From positions 1 through 64,000 of the forward strand of contig CAIQIQ010000006.1 of NCBI GenBank assembly GCA_903871935.1: DNA of 64,000 nt, written 5' to 3'. The stretch is from an uncultured Phycisphaerales bacterium (GTDB lineage: Bacteria > Planctomycetota > Phycisphaerae > Tepidisphaerales > Tepidisphaeraceae). The position numbers and the translations under genes were made by a program. Positions within the stretch are counted from its first letter, which is position 1, and each line of letters opens with the position of its first letter. Under the pieces are notes generated by a model. That model saw only the letters and a list, made by a program, of their open reading frames with translations, was not told the DNA's origin and did not search any database. Shown piece by piece: positions 56,493 through 64,000 of this stretch.

Positions 56493-57050
56493 ATGAGCCG
56501 CATTGGCAAGAAACCCGTCCCGGTTGGCGCTGCAAAGGTCAGCGTCGCCGGACAACAGGTCAAGGTTGAAGGCCCCAAGGGCAAACTCGATCTGAATGTC
56601 CACCCCGCCATCACGGTCAAGATGGATGATGCGAAGAAGGAACTGGTCGTCACCCGCAAGGATGATGAGCGGCAGAGCAAGGCACTGCATGGCCTGACCC
56701 GCGCCCTGCTGGCCAACATGGTCGAGGGTGTCCTTAAGGGCTACTCCAAGAACATGGAGATCCAAGGCGTCGGCTATAAGGCCGAACTCAAGGGCAAGGT
56801 CCTGGCGCTCTCGGTTGGCTATGCCAACCAGGTGGAGTTGGAGGTCCCTGCCAATCTTGAAGTTACGCTTGACGGCGTCACCAAGATCCTGATCGCCGGC
56901 GCTGACAAGCAGGCCGTTGGTGAATTCGCGGCACGCGTGCGGCGTGTTCGCAAGCCTGAGCCATACAAAGGCAAGGGCATTCGCTTCGCAGGCGAGAAGA
57001 TCAAGCTCAAGCCCGGCAAAGCATTCGCCGGTGCTGGTGCGGCCAAGTAA
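56493..57050 (+). CDS. rplF: 50S ribosomal protein L6
   Basis: A 185-residue L6, near the factor-binding site. Seen: SRIGKKPVPVGAAKVSVAG at the start, GLTRALLANMVEGVLKGYSK near 69 and the C-terminal RRVRKPEPYKGKGIRFAGEK near 150. The end GAGAAK is a short tail. ATG 56493 follows GGAGCAACT; the frame is open to 56418. Confidence 0.97.
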   Translation: MSRIGKKPVPVGAAKVSVAGQQVKVEGPKGKLDLNVHPAITVKMDDAKKELVVTRKDDERQSKALHGLTRALLANMVEGVLKGYSKNMEIQGVGYKAELKGKVLALSVGYANQVELEVPANLEVTLDGVTKILIAGADKQAVGEFAARVRRVRKPEPYKGKGIRFAGEKIKLKPGKAFAGAGAAK

Positions 57051-57110
57051 TAGACTTAGTAATCAACTGGGGCCTCGAACTAAGCCGACGCCCCTGGGAG
57101 TTGATCAGAG

Positions 57111-57482
57111 ATGGCAGATAAAAACAAAATCAAGCAGAAGCAGCTCGAACGGCGTCAGTTCCACATCCGCAAGATGCTCTCGGGTTCCGCCGAGCGTCCG
57201 CGGCTGGCTGTCTTCCGTTCGGATAAGCATGTGTCCGTCCAGATCATCGACGATCTGGCCGGCAAGACGCTGGTTTCGGCATCAACCACGCAGGCGGATG
57301 TCCGCGGTGAACTGAAGAACGGTGGCAACATCGAAGCCGCCAAGCGCGTCGGCAAGGTGATCGCGGCTCGCGCAATCGCGGCGGGCATCAAGACCGTCGC
57401 GTTTGACCGCGGTGGCCGTCGCTACCATGGCCGGGTCAAGGCCTTGGCTGATGCGGCCCGTGCCGGTGGCCTGAGCTTCTAA
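57111..57482 (+). CDS. rplR: 50S ribosomal protein L18
   Basis: A 123-residue L18, a 5S rRNA-binding protein. Seen: [20 protein letters not shown] near 13, [20 protein letters not shown] near 34 and [20 protein letters not shown] near 98. GGGAG precedes ATG 57111. Length is normal. Confidence 0.97.
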   Translation: MADKNKIKQKQLERRQFHIRKMLSGSAERPRLAVFRSDKHVSVQIIDDLAGKTLVSASTTQADVRGELKNGGNIEAAKRVGKVIAARAIAAGIKTVAFDRGGRRYHGRVKALADAARAGGLSF

Positions 57483-57527
57483 GGTAAACGAAAGTACACC
57501 CGCCATGGGCGGGGAGTGATTCAAACT

Positions 57528-58247
57528 ATGAGCGAGCAGCAAGATCAGCAGCAGGCAGCGCAACAGACCCAGCCCGCCCCCGAGGCTCAGGCGCCGGTTC
57601 CCGTCCCGCAGGCGGCCGAAGCGGTTCCCGCGCCCGCACCGGCGGCACCCGCCCAGGGCGGCGAGCAGCCGCAGCAGCGCCAACAGCGCGGTGGTGGCGG
57701 CGATCGCCAGCAGCGCAGCTTCCGGCCGCCGCGCCGCGACCGCCAGCGCGAAGTCGAAGAGGGCGGCGTCGAGTCTTCGGTCGTCCGCATCTATCGCTGC
57801 GCCAAGGTGGTCAAGGGTGGTCGTACGTTCAGCTTCGGCGCCCTGGTGGTTGCCGGAGACCGTCATGGCAACGTTGGCATCGGCTACGGCAAGGCCAACG
57901 AAGTGCCCATGGCCGTTGAGAAGGCGACCAAAGATGCCCGAAAGAGCATGATCAAGGTCTCGCTCAAGGGCACTACCATCCCGCATCAGATCACCGGCAA
58001 GATGGGTGCTTCCAGCGTTGTGCTGGTGCCCGCTCGTCCTGGTACTGGTGTGACTGCTGGCAAGAGCGTCCGTCCGGTACTCGAACTGGCCGGCATCACC
58101 GATATCTTGAGCAAGGCGTATGGCTCGACCAGCCCGAAAAACCTCGTCAAAGCCACGATCGACGCCCTGACGCGGCTGCAGAACAAGGATCAGGTGGCCA
58201 AGGGCCGTGGGGTCGAACTGGCCGCCACCGCCGGCGAACTGAGCTAG
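57528..58247 (+). CDS. rpsE: 30S ribosomal protein S5 with a long N-terminal extension
   Basis: A 239-residue S5. The conserved double-stranded-RNA-binding-like core starts near residue 82 (VVRIYRCAKVVKGGRTFSFG) and includes VGIGYGKANEVPMAVEKAT near 127. Residues 1-75 are a Q/A/P-rich then R/G-rich low-complexity extension not found in typical S5 (about 165 residues). GGGGAG at about 57511 precedes ATG 57528. S5 helps form the mRNA entry channel; the extension may contact RNA, which is inference. Confidence 0.97.
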   Translation: MSEQQDQQQAAQQTQPAPEAQAPVPVPQAAEAVPAPAPAAPAQGGEQPQQRQQRGGGGDRQQRSFRPPRRDRQREVEEGGVESSVVRIYRCAKVVKGGRTFSFGALVVAGDRHGNVGIGYGKANEVPMAVEKATKDARKSMIKVSLKGTTIPHQITGKMGASSVVLVPARPGTGVTAGKSVRPVLELAGITDILSKAYGSTSPKNLVKATIDALTRLQNKDQVAKGRGVELAATAGELS

Positions 58248-58351
58248 GTCTGGTGTTGCACCCGACCTTGGATTGTCATGCTTCCGTCGCCGCAAGTGAG
58301 GCGAACGTCAGCCAGGCGAGGCGCGGAAGCCAGAGCATAAGGAACGATACC

Positions 58352-58906
58352 ATGAGCATGATGCACGACATTACCGCTGGCCTTGCCTCCAAGAAGCACA
58401 AGCGCAAGGGCCGCGGCGAATCCAGCGGCAAAGGCAAGACCTGCGGCCGCGGAACCAAGGCTGCCCACGGCGGCGATGTCGCCTGGAAGCCGCTCCATGA
58501 AGGTGGCCAGACTCCGCTGCATCGCCGTCTTCCCAAGCGCGGGTTCTCCAATGACCGTTGGGAAAACCCCAACTATATTGTGAATATCGGCGAGCTTGAT
58601 TGCCTGGAAGCAGGCGCGACCGTTGATGCCGCTTCGCTGGCCAAATCCGGCCTGATCCAGGACACCAAGCTTCCGGTCAAGATCCTCGGCGGCGGTACAC
58701 TGTCAAAGAAACTGACCATCAAGGCCGACTGGTATACCAAGTCCGCGCTCGCCCGTATCGCCGAACTCGGCGGCGAGGCGCTTACGGCCAAGGGCGCCAA
58801 GTTCGAACTGCCCAAGCCCAAGACCAAATTCGTCAAGAGGCCCGACAAAGCCAAACCGGCCGCGGCGGCCAAGCCTGAGCCCGCAGCCGAGGGCGAAAAG
58901 AAGTAA
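58352..58906 (+). CDS. rplO: 50S ribosomal protein L15
   Basis: A 184-residue L15. Seen: KKHKRKGRGESSGKGKTCGR near 13, LHRRLPKRGFSNDRWENPNY near 55 and the C-terminal LPVKILGGGTLSKKLTI near 110. Its C-terminal tail (KPAAAAKPEPAAEGEKK) is longer than usual. It follows rpsE with no rpmD between. ATG 58352 follows AAGGAACGATACC; the frame is open to 58253. Confidence 0.97.
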   Translation: MSMMHDITAGLASKKHKRKGRGESSGKGKTCGRGTKAAHGGDVAWKPLHEGGQTPLHRRLPKRGFSNDRWENPNYIVNIGELDCLEAGATVDAASLAKSGLIQDTKLPVKILGGGTLSKKLTIKADWYTKSALARIAELGGEALTAKGAKFELPKPKTKFVKRPDKAKPAAAAKPEPAAEGEKK

Positions 58907-58922
58907 CTCGGCTCTCTAAAAC

Positions 58923-58947
58923 ACGGGCGGACTTTTAGTCCGCCCGT
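58923..58947 (+). terminator. hairpin between rplO and secY, attenuator-like
   Basis: ACGGGCGGAC (58923-58932) and GTCCGCCCGT (58938-58947) form a perfect 10-bp stem around TTTTA, followed by TTCCGGTTT. It would act as a terminator or attenuator at the rplO-secY junction. The T-run after the stem is interrupted, so partial read-through is likely. Confidence 0.6.
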
Positions 58948-59000
58948 TTCCGGTTTATCGCAGTGATGCCATGTGAAGGCTTCCGCAGGCGGGATAAGTA

Positions 59001-60392
59001 ATGTTCAAGACTCTTGCCAACATTTTCCGTGTTCCTGAGCTGCGCAACAAAGTGCTGTTCACCATCTTCCTTCTGGTCGTCTACCGCATCGGATTCCACG
59101 TTCCGATCCCGGGCGTCGATCAGCAGGCGATGGAAAAGGCCATGACGAAGGAAGCCGAGGGCTCCAGCGCCCTTGGCCGTGTGGCCAGTTACATGTCGCT
59201 GTTCTCCGGCGGCACCTTTTCCCAAAGTTCGATCTTTGGCCTGGGCATCATGCCCTACATTTCGGCATCGATCATCTTTCAGCTTCTGGGAACGGTGGTG
59301 CCCTCGCTGGAAAAGCTTCAGAAGGAAGGGGAGACCGGCCGGCGGAAGATCCAGGAATGGACCCGCTATGTGACCGTGCCCCTGTGCATGGTCCAGGCGG
59401 TTTTCTGGCTCGCCACCCTGCACAATATGAACATGATTCAGCCCGTGTTCGAGCGCGAGATGTCGCTCAGTTTCTGGATGATGGGCGTCTTCTCGCTCAC
59501 CGCCGGTTGCATATTCCTCATGTGGCTGGGTGAGCAGATCGACGAATACGGCCTTGGCAACGGCATCAGCTTGATCATTATGGCCGGCATCGTGGCACGC
59601 ATGCCCAACGCCATCGGCACATTGCTGACGCAGACAAGCTTTAGCGCCACGCCAGATGCCACCAAGACCATTTCGCTGGGTAAGCTGATCTTCCTGCTTG
59701 CTTCGTTCGTGGGTGTGGTCGCCGGATCAATCCAGATCACCCAGGCGCAGCGCCGCATCCCCATCCAGCAGGCTAAGCACACACGCGGCCGCCGCGTCTA
59801 TGGCGGTTCGCGCCAGTATCTGCCGCTTCGCGTTAACCACGGCGGCGTGATGCCGATCATCTTCGCCCAGTCGCTGATGCTCTTCCCGTTGATGCTGATG
59901 GGCTGGGCCTCGGGCTACTTCCAGAATGCAGGCTGGCTCCGTTTCCTTAACGACCAGTTCAGCCGTGGCGCATTCCTGTACGTGCTGCTTGAGGTGATGC
60001 TGATTTACTTCTTCGCCTACTTCTGGACGACCGTGCAGTTCCAGCCCAAGGAAATGGCCAACCAGTTGCGTGATTACGGAAGTTTCATCCCCGGCCTGCG
60101 GCCCGGACCGCGAACCGCTCAGTATCTCGAGCGCGTGATGATTCGCATCACGTACGTTGGCGGCGCCTTCCTCTGCGTGATCGCAGTCATCCCCACCGCG
60201 ATCGCCCATCTGTTGAGCATTGACTGGCAGGTCACCGCGTTCCTCGGTGGCACGGGATTGCTGATTGCCGTGAGTGTTGCCCTCGACATGGTGCAGCGCA
60301 TTGAAGCGAACCTGATGATGCGCAACTACTCCGGCTTCCTGGCCGATGCGCCCGGAGCCAAGGGCAAACGCATCAAGGGCCGGCAGTACTAG
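59001..60392 (+). CDS. secY: preprotein translocase subunit SecY
   Basis: A 463-residue SecY, the central channel of the Sec translocon, with ten membrane segments. Seen: ELRNKVLFTIFLLVVYRIGF near 14, the plug/helix region GIMPYISASIIFQLLGTVVP near 85, EYGLGNGISLIIMAGIVARM near 180 and GGVMPIIFAQSLMLFP near 280. It works with SecA at 14125. Length is typical (about 440-470). A GCGGGATAA run lies before ATG 59001. Confidence 0.98.
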   Translation: MFKTLANIFRVPELRNKVLFTIFLLVVYRIGFHVPIPGVDQQAMEKAMTKEAEGSSALGRVASYMSLFSGGTFSQSSIFGLGIMPYISASIIFQLLGTVVPSLEKLQKEGETGRRKIQEWTRYVTVPLCMVQAVFWLATLHNMNMIQPVFEREMSLSFWMMGVFSLTAGCIFLMWLGEQIDEYGLGNGISLIIMAGIVARMPNAIGTLLTQTSFSATPDATKTISLGKLIFLLASFVGVVAGSIQITQAQRRIPIQQAKHTRGRRVYGGSRQYLPLRVNHGGVMPIIFAQSLMLFPLMLMGWASGYFQNAGWLRFLNDQFSRGAFLYVLLEVMLIYFFAYFWTTVQFQPKEMANQLRDYGSFIPGLRPGPRTAQYLERVMIRITYVGGAFLCVIAVIPTAIAHLLSIDWQVTAFLGGTGLLIAVSVALDMVQRIEANLMMRNYSGFLADAPGAKGKRIKGRQY

Positions 60393-60428
60393 CAATTGCA
60401 GATCTGAGATCTGTAATCTGAGATCGCA
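60393..60428. repeat. AGATCTGAG-type intergenic tract before map
   Basis: A fourth tract of the family within the ribosomal cluster, with GCAGATCTGAGATCTG and GAGATCGCAG. It fills the gap between secY and map. Map lacks another visible ribosome site, so the tract is its only leader. Confidence 0.6.
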
Positions 60429-60431
60429 GCG

Positions 60432-61217
60432 ATGCCCATCATCCTCAAGTCCAAACGCGAGATCGAGACGATGCGTCGGGCAGGAGTGGTGGTGCACCGG
60501 GTCCTGAACCTGATGGGTCAGGCGGTCCGGCCGGGTGCGACAACCCTTGAACTGGATCAGATTGCAGGTGCGGAGATGCAGCGCTCGGGTGTGCGATCCA
60601 GCTCGCGCTTCTACCCTACCTACAAGGAGGGCGAGGGCTTTCCCGGTTACACCTGCATCAGTGTGAACGAGGAGGTCATTCACGGCGTTCCCGGCCCGCG
60701 CAAGCTTAAGGAAGGCGACATCGTCTCCGTGGACGTTAACGTTTTCCTCGAGGGTTGGGTCGCCGATTCGGCTTCGACCTTCAAGGTAGGGCGGATCAGT
60801 CCCAAAGTGCAGAAGTTGCTCGATGCCACCCAGGCAGCGTTGCAGGTGGCTATCGGCAATGCCAAGCCCGGCCGAAAGTGGTCGGACATCGCCCGCCTCA
60901 TGCAGTGGGGCGTTGAGCAGGCCGGCTTCAATGTGGTTCGCGAGTTTGTCGGGCACGGCGTCGGCCGGACCATGCATGAAGATCCGAAGGTGCCGAATTT
61001 TGTCACTCCCGAGAGCGGGCGGGGCGATTTCGTCCTGCGGCCGGGCATGACCATCGCCGTCGAGCCGATGGTGGTGATGGGTCGTCGCGAGGTAGTGCTG
61101 CTTGAGGACGACTGGACGGTGGTCACCGAGGACCGCCTGCCGGCCGCCCATTTTGAGCATACGCTGGCAATTACGGACACCGGTGTGGACATCCTGACCG
61201 ATGGCCGGAGCCCGTAA
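60432..61217 (+). CDS. map: type I methionine aminopeptidase
   Basis: A 261-residue enzyme that removes the initiator methionine. The metal site is visible: DVNVFLEGWVADSASTF near 97 (two aspartates), GHGVGRTMHEDPKVPNF near 176 (histidine), VEPMVVMG near 213 (glutamate) and the final glutamate near the C-terminus. No N-terminal zinc-finger extension is present. It follows secY, the common order in several phyla. Confidence 0.97.
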   Translation: MPIILKSKREIETMRRAGVVVHRVLNLMGQAVRPGATTLELDQIAGAEMQRSGVRSSSRFYPTYKEGEGFPGYTCISVNEEVIHGVPGPRKLKEGDIVSVDVNVFLEGWVADSASTFKVGRISPKVQKLLDATQAALQVAIGNAKPGRKWSDIARLMQWGVEQAGFNVVREFVGHGVGRTMHEDPKVPNFVTPESGRGDFVLRPGMTIAVEPMVVMGRREVVLLEDDWTVVTEDRLPAAHFEHTLAITDTGVDILTDGRSP

Positions 61218-61220
61218 CTC

Positions 61221-61245
61221 GTTCGGAGCACAGGCTTTAGCCTGT
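61221..61245 (+). repeat. short palindromic repeat (ACAGGCTTTAGCCTGT) copy
   Basis: GTTCGGAGC precedes the palindrome ACAGGCTTTAGCCTG, centred on TT. It lies just after the map stop codon. Other copies occur at 61983 and 62551, with a related one at 209. Confidence 0.65.
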
Positions 61246-61387
61246 GGTTGTAGTTCAAGTGGCAGCTTGTTTTGAGCCTGGCCCATCGGATGTCCGCTTG
61301 GCGGACGATCCGGTCTTGTAAATAATGGCAGACCGTATATAACTGACAATTCGCCGCTTTTGAGCATTGCGGCAGAGGTAACAGACC

Positions 61388-61501
61388 ATGAAGGTGCGTA
61401 GCAGCGTCAAGCGAATTTGCGAAAACTGCAAGATTGTCCGCCGTAAGGGTACGGTGCGGGTGATCTGCACGAACGTCAAGCACAAGCAGAAGCAGGGCTA
61501 A
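61388..61501 (+). CDS. rpmJ: 50S ribosomal protein L36, zinc-binding type
   Basis: A 37-residue L36 too short for most ORF searches. Seen: [19 protein letters not shown] then [13 protein letters not shown], with cysteines at 11, 14 and 27 and a histidine at 32 that form the zinc site. AGAGG at 61374-61378 is spaced about nine bases from ATG 61388. It stands between map and rpsM, where infA would often be found. Confidence 0.96.
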   Translation: MKVRSSVKRICENCKIVRRKGTVRVICTNVKHKQKQG

Positions 61502-61588
61502 CATGCACTGCAGGCAGTATTGTCCCGGCATCTTGATTGTGCCAGGGCACGCTGCTTAGGGTGACGATAAAGAGAATCTGGAGCGAAT

Positions 61589-61975
61589 ATGCCGCGTATC
61601 GCAGGTGTTGACATCCCCAACGACAAGCCGATCTGGGTCAGCCTGACCTATCTTTTCGGAATTGGCCGCACCAACAGCAGGCAGATCCTGAAGGAAGCCA
61701 CGATCGACCCGCAGCGCCGGGCGAAGGATCTGACCGAAGACGAACTGGCCAAGATCATCAACCTGATCGACAAGGAATTCCTTGTTGAGGGTGCCCTGCG
61801 CCGCAGCATCCAGCAGAACATCGCACGCCTGCGCGATATTGGCAGCTACCGCGGCAATCGCCATCGCCGGTCACTGCCCGTTCGCGGCCAGCGCACACGG
61901 TCCAACGCCCGCACCCGCAAGGGTCCGCGCAAGACCGTCGCCGGCAAGAAGGGTGTGAAGGAACTCGGCAAGTAG
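61589..61975 (+). CDS. rpsM: 30S ribosomal protein S13
   Basis: A 128-residue S13, in the 30S head contacting the P-site tRNA and 50S. Seen: [20 protein letters not shown] at the start, [16 protein letters not shown] near 20 and the arginine-rich C-terminus [20 protein letters not shown] near 99. GGAG precedes ATG 61589. Length is normal. Confidence 0.98.
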   Translation: MPRIAGVDIPNDKPIWVSLTYLFGIGRTNSRQILKEATIDPQRRAKDLTEDELAKIINLIDKEFLVEGALRRSIQQNIARLRDIGSYRGNRHRRSLPVRGQRTRSNARTRKGPRKTVAGKKGVKELGK

Positions 61976-61982
61976 TAGTTTC

Positions 61983-62090
61983 CGAGTACAGGCTTTAGCC
62001 TGTCTCCCTTGCCGCCAGGCCGTAAGGCCTGTCCTTTCAAGTCGCCGAACGGTTCGGCGCGCTGTAGGGCCCGGCATTACGGGCCTGAGG
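61983..62090. repeat. cluster of intergenic palindromes between rpsM and rpsK
   Basis: Four palindromes follow each other: ACAGGCTTTAGCCTGT (to 62003), CAGGCCGTAAGGCCTG (62017-62032), GCCGAACGGTTCGGC (62044-62058) and GGCCCG/CGGGCC around 62068-62085. They fill the gap between the rpsM stop and the rpsK ribosome site. They may be dispersed repeats, or a structured leader for rpsK. Confidence 0.65.
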
Positions 62091-62113
62091 ATAGCAACAA
62101 GAGTCTCAAGCAT

Positions 62114-62542
62114 ATGGCTGAACAAACACAAGCAACAACCGGTGCACAGAAACCCGGCGCCAAAGTGGCGGCCAAAAAGAAGAAGGTTCGCAAGGGTGTC
62201 GTCAAGGGCATTGCCCACATCCAGAGCACCTTCAATAACACCATCGTCTCCATCACCGACACCAATGGCGAGATCATCGCCTGGGCCTCCGGTGGCACCG
62301 CCGGCTTTAAGGGCTCGCGCAAGAGCACGCCCTTCGCCGCCGGCCGCGCCGCCGAAACCGCCGCCCAGACCGCCCGAAAGCACGGCATGATGGAAATCGA
62401 GGTCCGCGTCAAGGGCCCCGGCGCCGGCCGTGAACAGGCCGTACTGCAACTCCAGCAGGCCGGCCTTAAGGTCACCAGCATTGAAGATATTACGCCGCTG
62501 CCCCACAACGGTTGCCGGCCCCCGAAGAAGCGTCGCGTCTAA
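62114..62542 (+). CDS. rpsK: 30S ribosomal protein S11
   Basis: A 142-residue S11, on the 30S platform. Seen: [20 protein letters not shown] near 32, [20 protein letters not shown] near 58 and [20 protein letters not shown] near 118. The first 25 residues are an extension rich in T, Q and K. ATG 62114 has only a weak ribosome site and the frame is open to 62009. Usually rpsD follows; here rpoA does. Confidence 0.97.
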   Translation: MAEQTQATTGAQKPGAKVAAKKKKVRKGVVKGIAHIQSTFNNTIVSITDTNGEIIAWASGGTAGFKGSRKSTPFAAGRAAETAAQTARKHGMMEIEVRVKGPGAGREQAVLQLQQAGLKVTSIEDITPLPHNGCRPPKKRRV

Positions 62543-62550
62543 GTTCGTTT

Positions 62551-62575
62551 GTTCGGAGTACAGGCTTTAGCCTGT
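62551..62575 (+). repeat. short palindromic repeat (ACAGGCTTTAGCCTGT) copy
   Basis: GTTCGGAGT precedes ACAGGCTTTAGCCTGT, the perfect palindrome also found at 61983 and, with one flank change, at 61221. It lies in the rpsK-rpoA gap. Confidence 0.7.
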
Positions 62576-62705
62576 CTTGCTCTGTTCCTGTTCGCACATA
62601 AGTACATACATCATCGTCCCGGCGAGGCGGTAGTCAGATGGCCCCCGACTGTGGGGGCGGTAAACATCCGCAATCCGGCGGCGGTCCAGCAGAAGGAGAT
62701 CGAAC

Positions 62706-63761
62706 ATGAGAGTCCGTTGGCGTGGTCTTGAGCTTCCCTCCCGCGTCGTCAAAGATGAGACGGTTTCCACCGATACCTACGGCCGCTTCACTGCCGAGCC
62801 GTTTGAACGTGGTTTCGGCACCACGGTCGGCAACAGCCTCCGCCGCATCCTGCTCTCTTCCCTCGAAGGCGCCGCCGTGACCCATGTGCGCATCAAAGGC
62901 GCCGAGCATGAGTTCACCAGCCTTACCGGCATCATGGAAGATGCCACCGACATCATCCTCAACGTCAAGAAGCTGACCGTTAAGCTCGATGCCGATGACA
63001 TCAAAGAGATGCGCATCAGCACCCGCAAGGCCGGCCCCATCACCGCCGGGATGATCGAAGCCGATCCTTCGATTACCGTCATCAACAAAGACCTGGTGCT
63101 CTGCACCCTCACCGAAGACCTGCCCTTTGAAATGACTTTCAAAGTCGGCAAGGGCCGCGGATATGTCCCGGCCAATGAGAACATCATCGGTGACAAGGAT
63201 GAGCAGGAGATTGGCCTCATCGCCGTCGACTCCATCTACTCGCCCGTTGTCCGCGTTCGTTACGGCACCGAAGATGCCCGCGTCGGCCAGAAGACCGACT
63301 ACGACCGGCTCGTGCTTGAGATCTGGACCAACGGCACGCTGACGCCCGAAATGGCGCTGGTCGAGGCCTCCAAGATCCTCCGCAAGCACCTGAACCCCTT
63401 CGTGCAGTACTTTGAGCTTGGCAACGACACCATCAGTGATGATGCCCTGACCACGCTCGAAACATCCGCCCCGACACTCGATCCCGAAGTTCAGCAGAAG
63501 CTGAACATGACCATCCAGGAACTGGATCTGTCCGTCCGCGCTGGCAACTGCCTGGAGTTGGCCAAGATTCAGACCGTTCGCGAACTGGTCACCAAGACCG
63601 AAGCCGACCTCCTTAAGGTCCGCAGCTTCGGCAAGACCAGCCTCCGCGAGATCAAACGCAAGCTCACCGATATGGGCCTGCGCCTGAACATGGACGTCGA
63701 AGCGCTATCCATGCCGATGGCCGACGATCTGGGGGCTCCAGAAAAGCCCGAGGGCAACTAA
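62706..63761 (+). CDS. rpoA: DNA-directed RNA polymerase alpha subunit
   Basis: A 351-residue alpha subunit, the scaffold for polymerase assembly with a C-terminal domain that contacts UP elements and activators. Seen: the N-terminal FERGFGTTVGNSLRRILLSS near 37, the linker, and the CTD with VRELVTKTEADLLKVRSFGK near 290 and SLREIKRKLTDMGLRLNM near 313. AAGGAG at 62693 is spaced seven bases from ATG 62706. Length is slightly above the usual 329. Confidence 0.98.
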   Translation: MRVRWRGLELPSRVVKDETVSTDTYGRFTAEPFERGFGTTVGNSLRRILLSSLEGAAVTHVRIKGAEHEFTSLTGIMEDATDIILNVKKLTVKLDADDIKEMRISTRKAGPITAGMIEADPSITVINKDLVLCTLTEDLPFEMTFKVGKGRGYVPANENIIGDKDEQEIGLIAVDSIYSPVVRVRYGTEDARVGQKTDYDRLVLEIWTNGTLTPEMALVEASKILRKHLNPFVQYFELGNDTISDDALTTLETSAPTLDPEVQQKLNMTIQELDLSVRAGNCLELAKIQTVRELVTKTEADLLKVRSFGKTSLREIKRKLTDMGLRLNMDVEALSMPMADDLGAPEKPEGN

Positions 63762-63827
63762 CGTCTCCGGATATTCGTGCCGGAACTTTCTCCGGGGCGT
63801 CGCTAGATGCCCGCTATGAGGTAATTT

Positions 63828-64000
63828 ATGTCCAGACACATGGTTCGCGGCCGGCAGTTGAGTGTTGATACGGAACACCGTATTGCCATACGCCGCAATT
63901 TAGTACAAAGTCTGTTTGAGCATGGTCAGATCCGTACCACGCTTCCCAAGGCCAAAGAAGTCAAGGCCATGGCCGAGCAGTTGATCACCCTGGCCAAATT
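63828..64000 (+). CDS. rplQ: 50S ribosomal protein L17, cut by the window end
   Basis: The first 57 residues of L17. Seen: SRHMVRGRQLSVDTEHRIAI, NLVQSLFEHGQIRTTLPKAK and EVKAMAEQLITLAK, all typical of the conserved N-terminal half. GAGG at 63818-63821 precedes ATG 63828. The remainder lies beyond the window. Confidence 0.95.
   Translation, partial: MSRHMVRGRQLSVDTEHRIAIRRNLVQSLFEHGQIRTTLPKAKEVKAMAEQLITLAK

Noticed and set aside
59727..61367. 546-residue open frame antisense to secY and map
   Set aside because: Same reasoning: it covers two certain genes in reverse and is composed of histidine- and alanine-rich filler.

Overview
The window looks like a chromosomal segment of a planctomycete, most likely of the class Phycisphaerae. 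The reasons are inferential: high GC with strong G/C at third codon positions, a SecA enlarged to 1309 residues, a site-2 protease with several PDZ domains, large secreted carbohydrate-active proteins beside Gfo/Idh/MocA and Rieske genes, and an S10-spc-alpha ribosomal cluster lacking rpmD. No rRNA or tRNA gene and no CRISPR array was recognised.

Layout. Positions 1-505 hold only short palindromes and repeats. Positions 506-6373 encode a stand-alone NRPS (acyl ligase-PCP-C-A-PCP-TE) predicted to make an N-acyl amino acid. A hybrid sensor kinase, radA, a Uma2 nuclease-like gene and a lipoprotein-free membrane-anchored unknown follow. At 12.8-13.5 kb an IS200-like (RAYT) transposase sits beside a perfect 22-bp inverted repeat. 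From 13.7 to 22 kb lie a small secreted-type ORF with a terminal polyproline, then secA, a DUF4258 toxin-like pair, dxr and rseP. From 22 to 30 kb there are a hydrolase, a Crp/Fnr regulator, rlmN, lhgO, a DinB-like gene, a HigBA pair, a membrane protein and a Gfo/Idh/MocA oxidoreductase. From 30.4 to 42.9 kb is a carbohydrate-active block: a GH-like protein, a TMTC-like TPR membrane protein, a HigBA pair, a 588-residue Rieske protein, a GH42-like protein and a parallel beta-helix protein. From 43 to 48 kb is a small accessory island: VapBC, a phosphoesterase, an unknown zinc-ribbon protein, decayed toxin-antitoxin and RAYT remnants, a GNAT acetyltransferase of atypical composition, and a tandem repeat next to a broken higB.

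Positions 48.2-64 kb hold the ribosomal superoperon from rpsJ to rplQ (cut by the window end), with secY, map, rpmJ and rpoA in conserved order. Within it rplE and rpsE carry long low-complexity N-terminal extensions, and several gaps carry AGATCTGAG-type tracts or ACAGGCTTTAGCCTGT palindromes.

How it fits together. Protein export (secA, secY), membrane proteolysis (rseP), isoprenoid synthesis (dxr) and translation form the housekeeping core. The rest is accessory: polysaccharide degradation, one secondary-metabolite enzyme, six intact or decayed toxin-antitoxin modules and RAYT-type elements. The most interesting candidate for an undescribed system is the small ORF upstream of secA, which has the position and features expected of a SecM-like secretion monitor but shows no recognised arrest motif.
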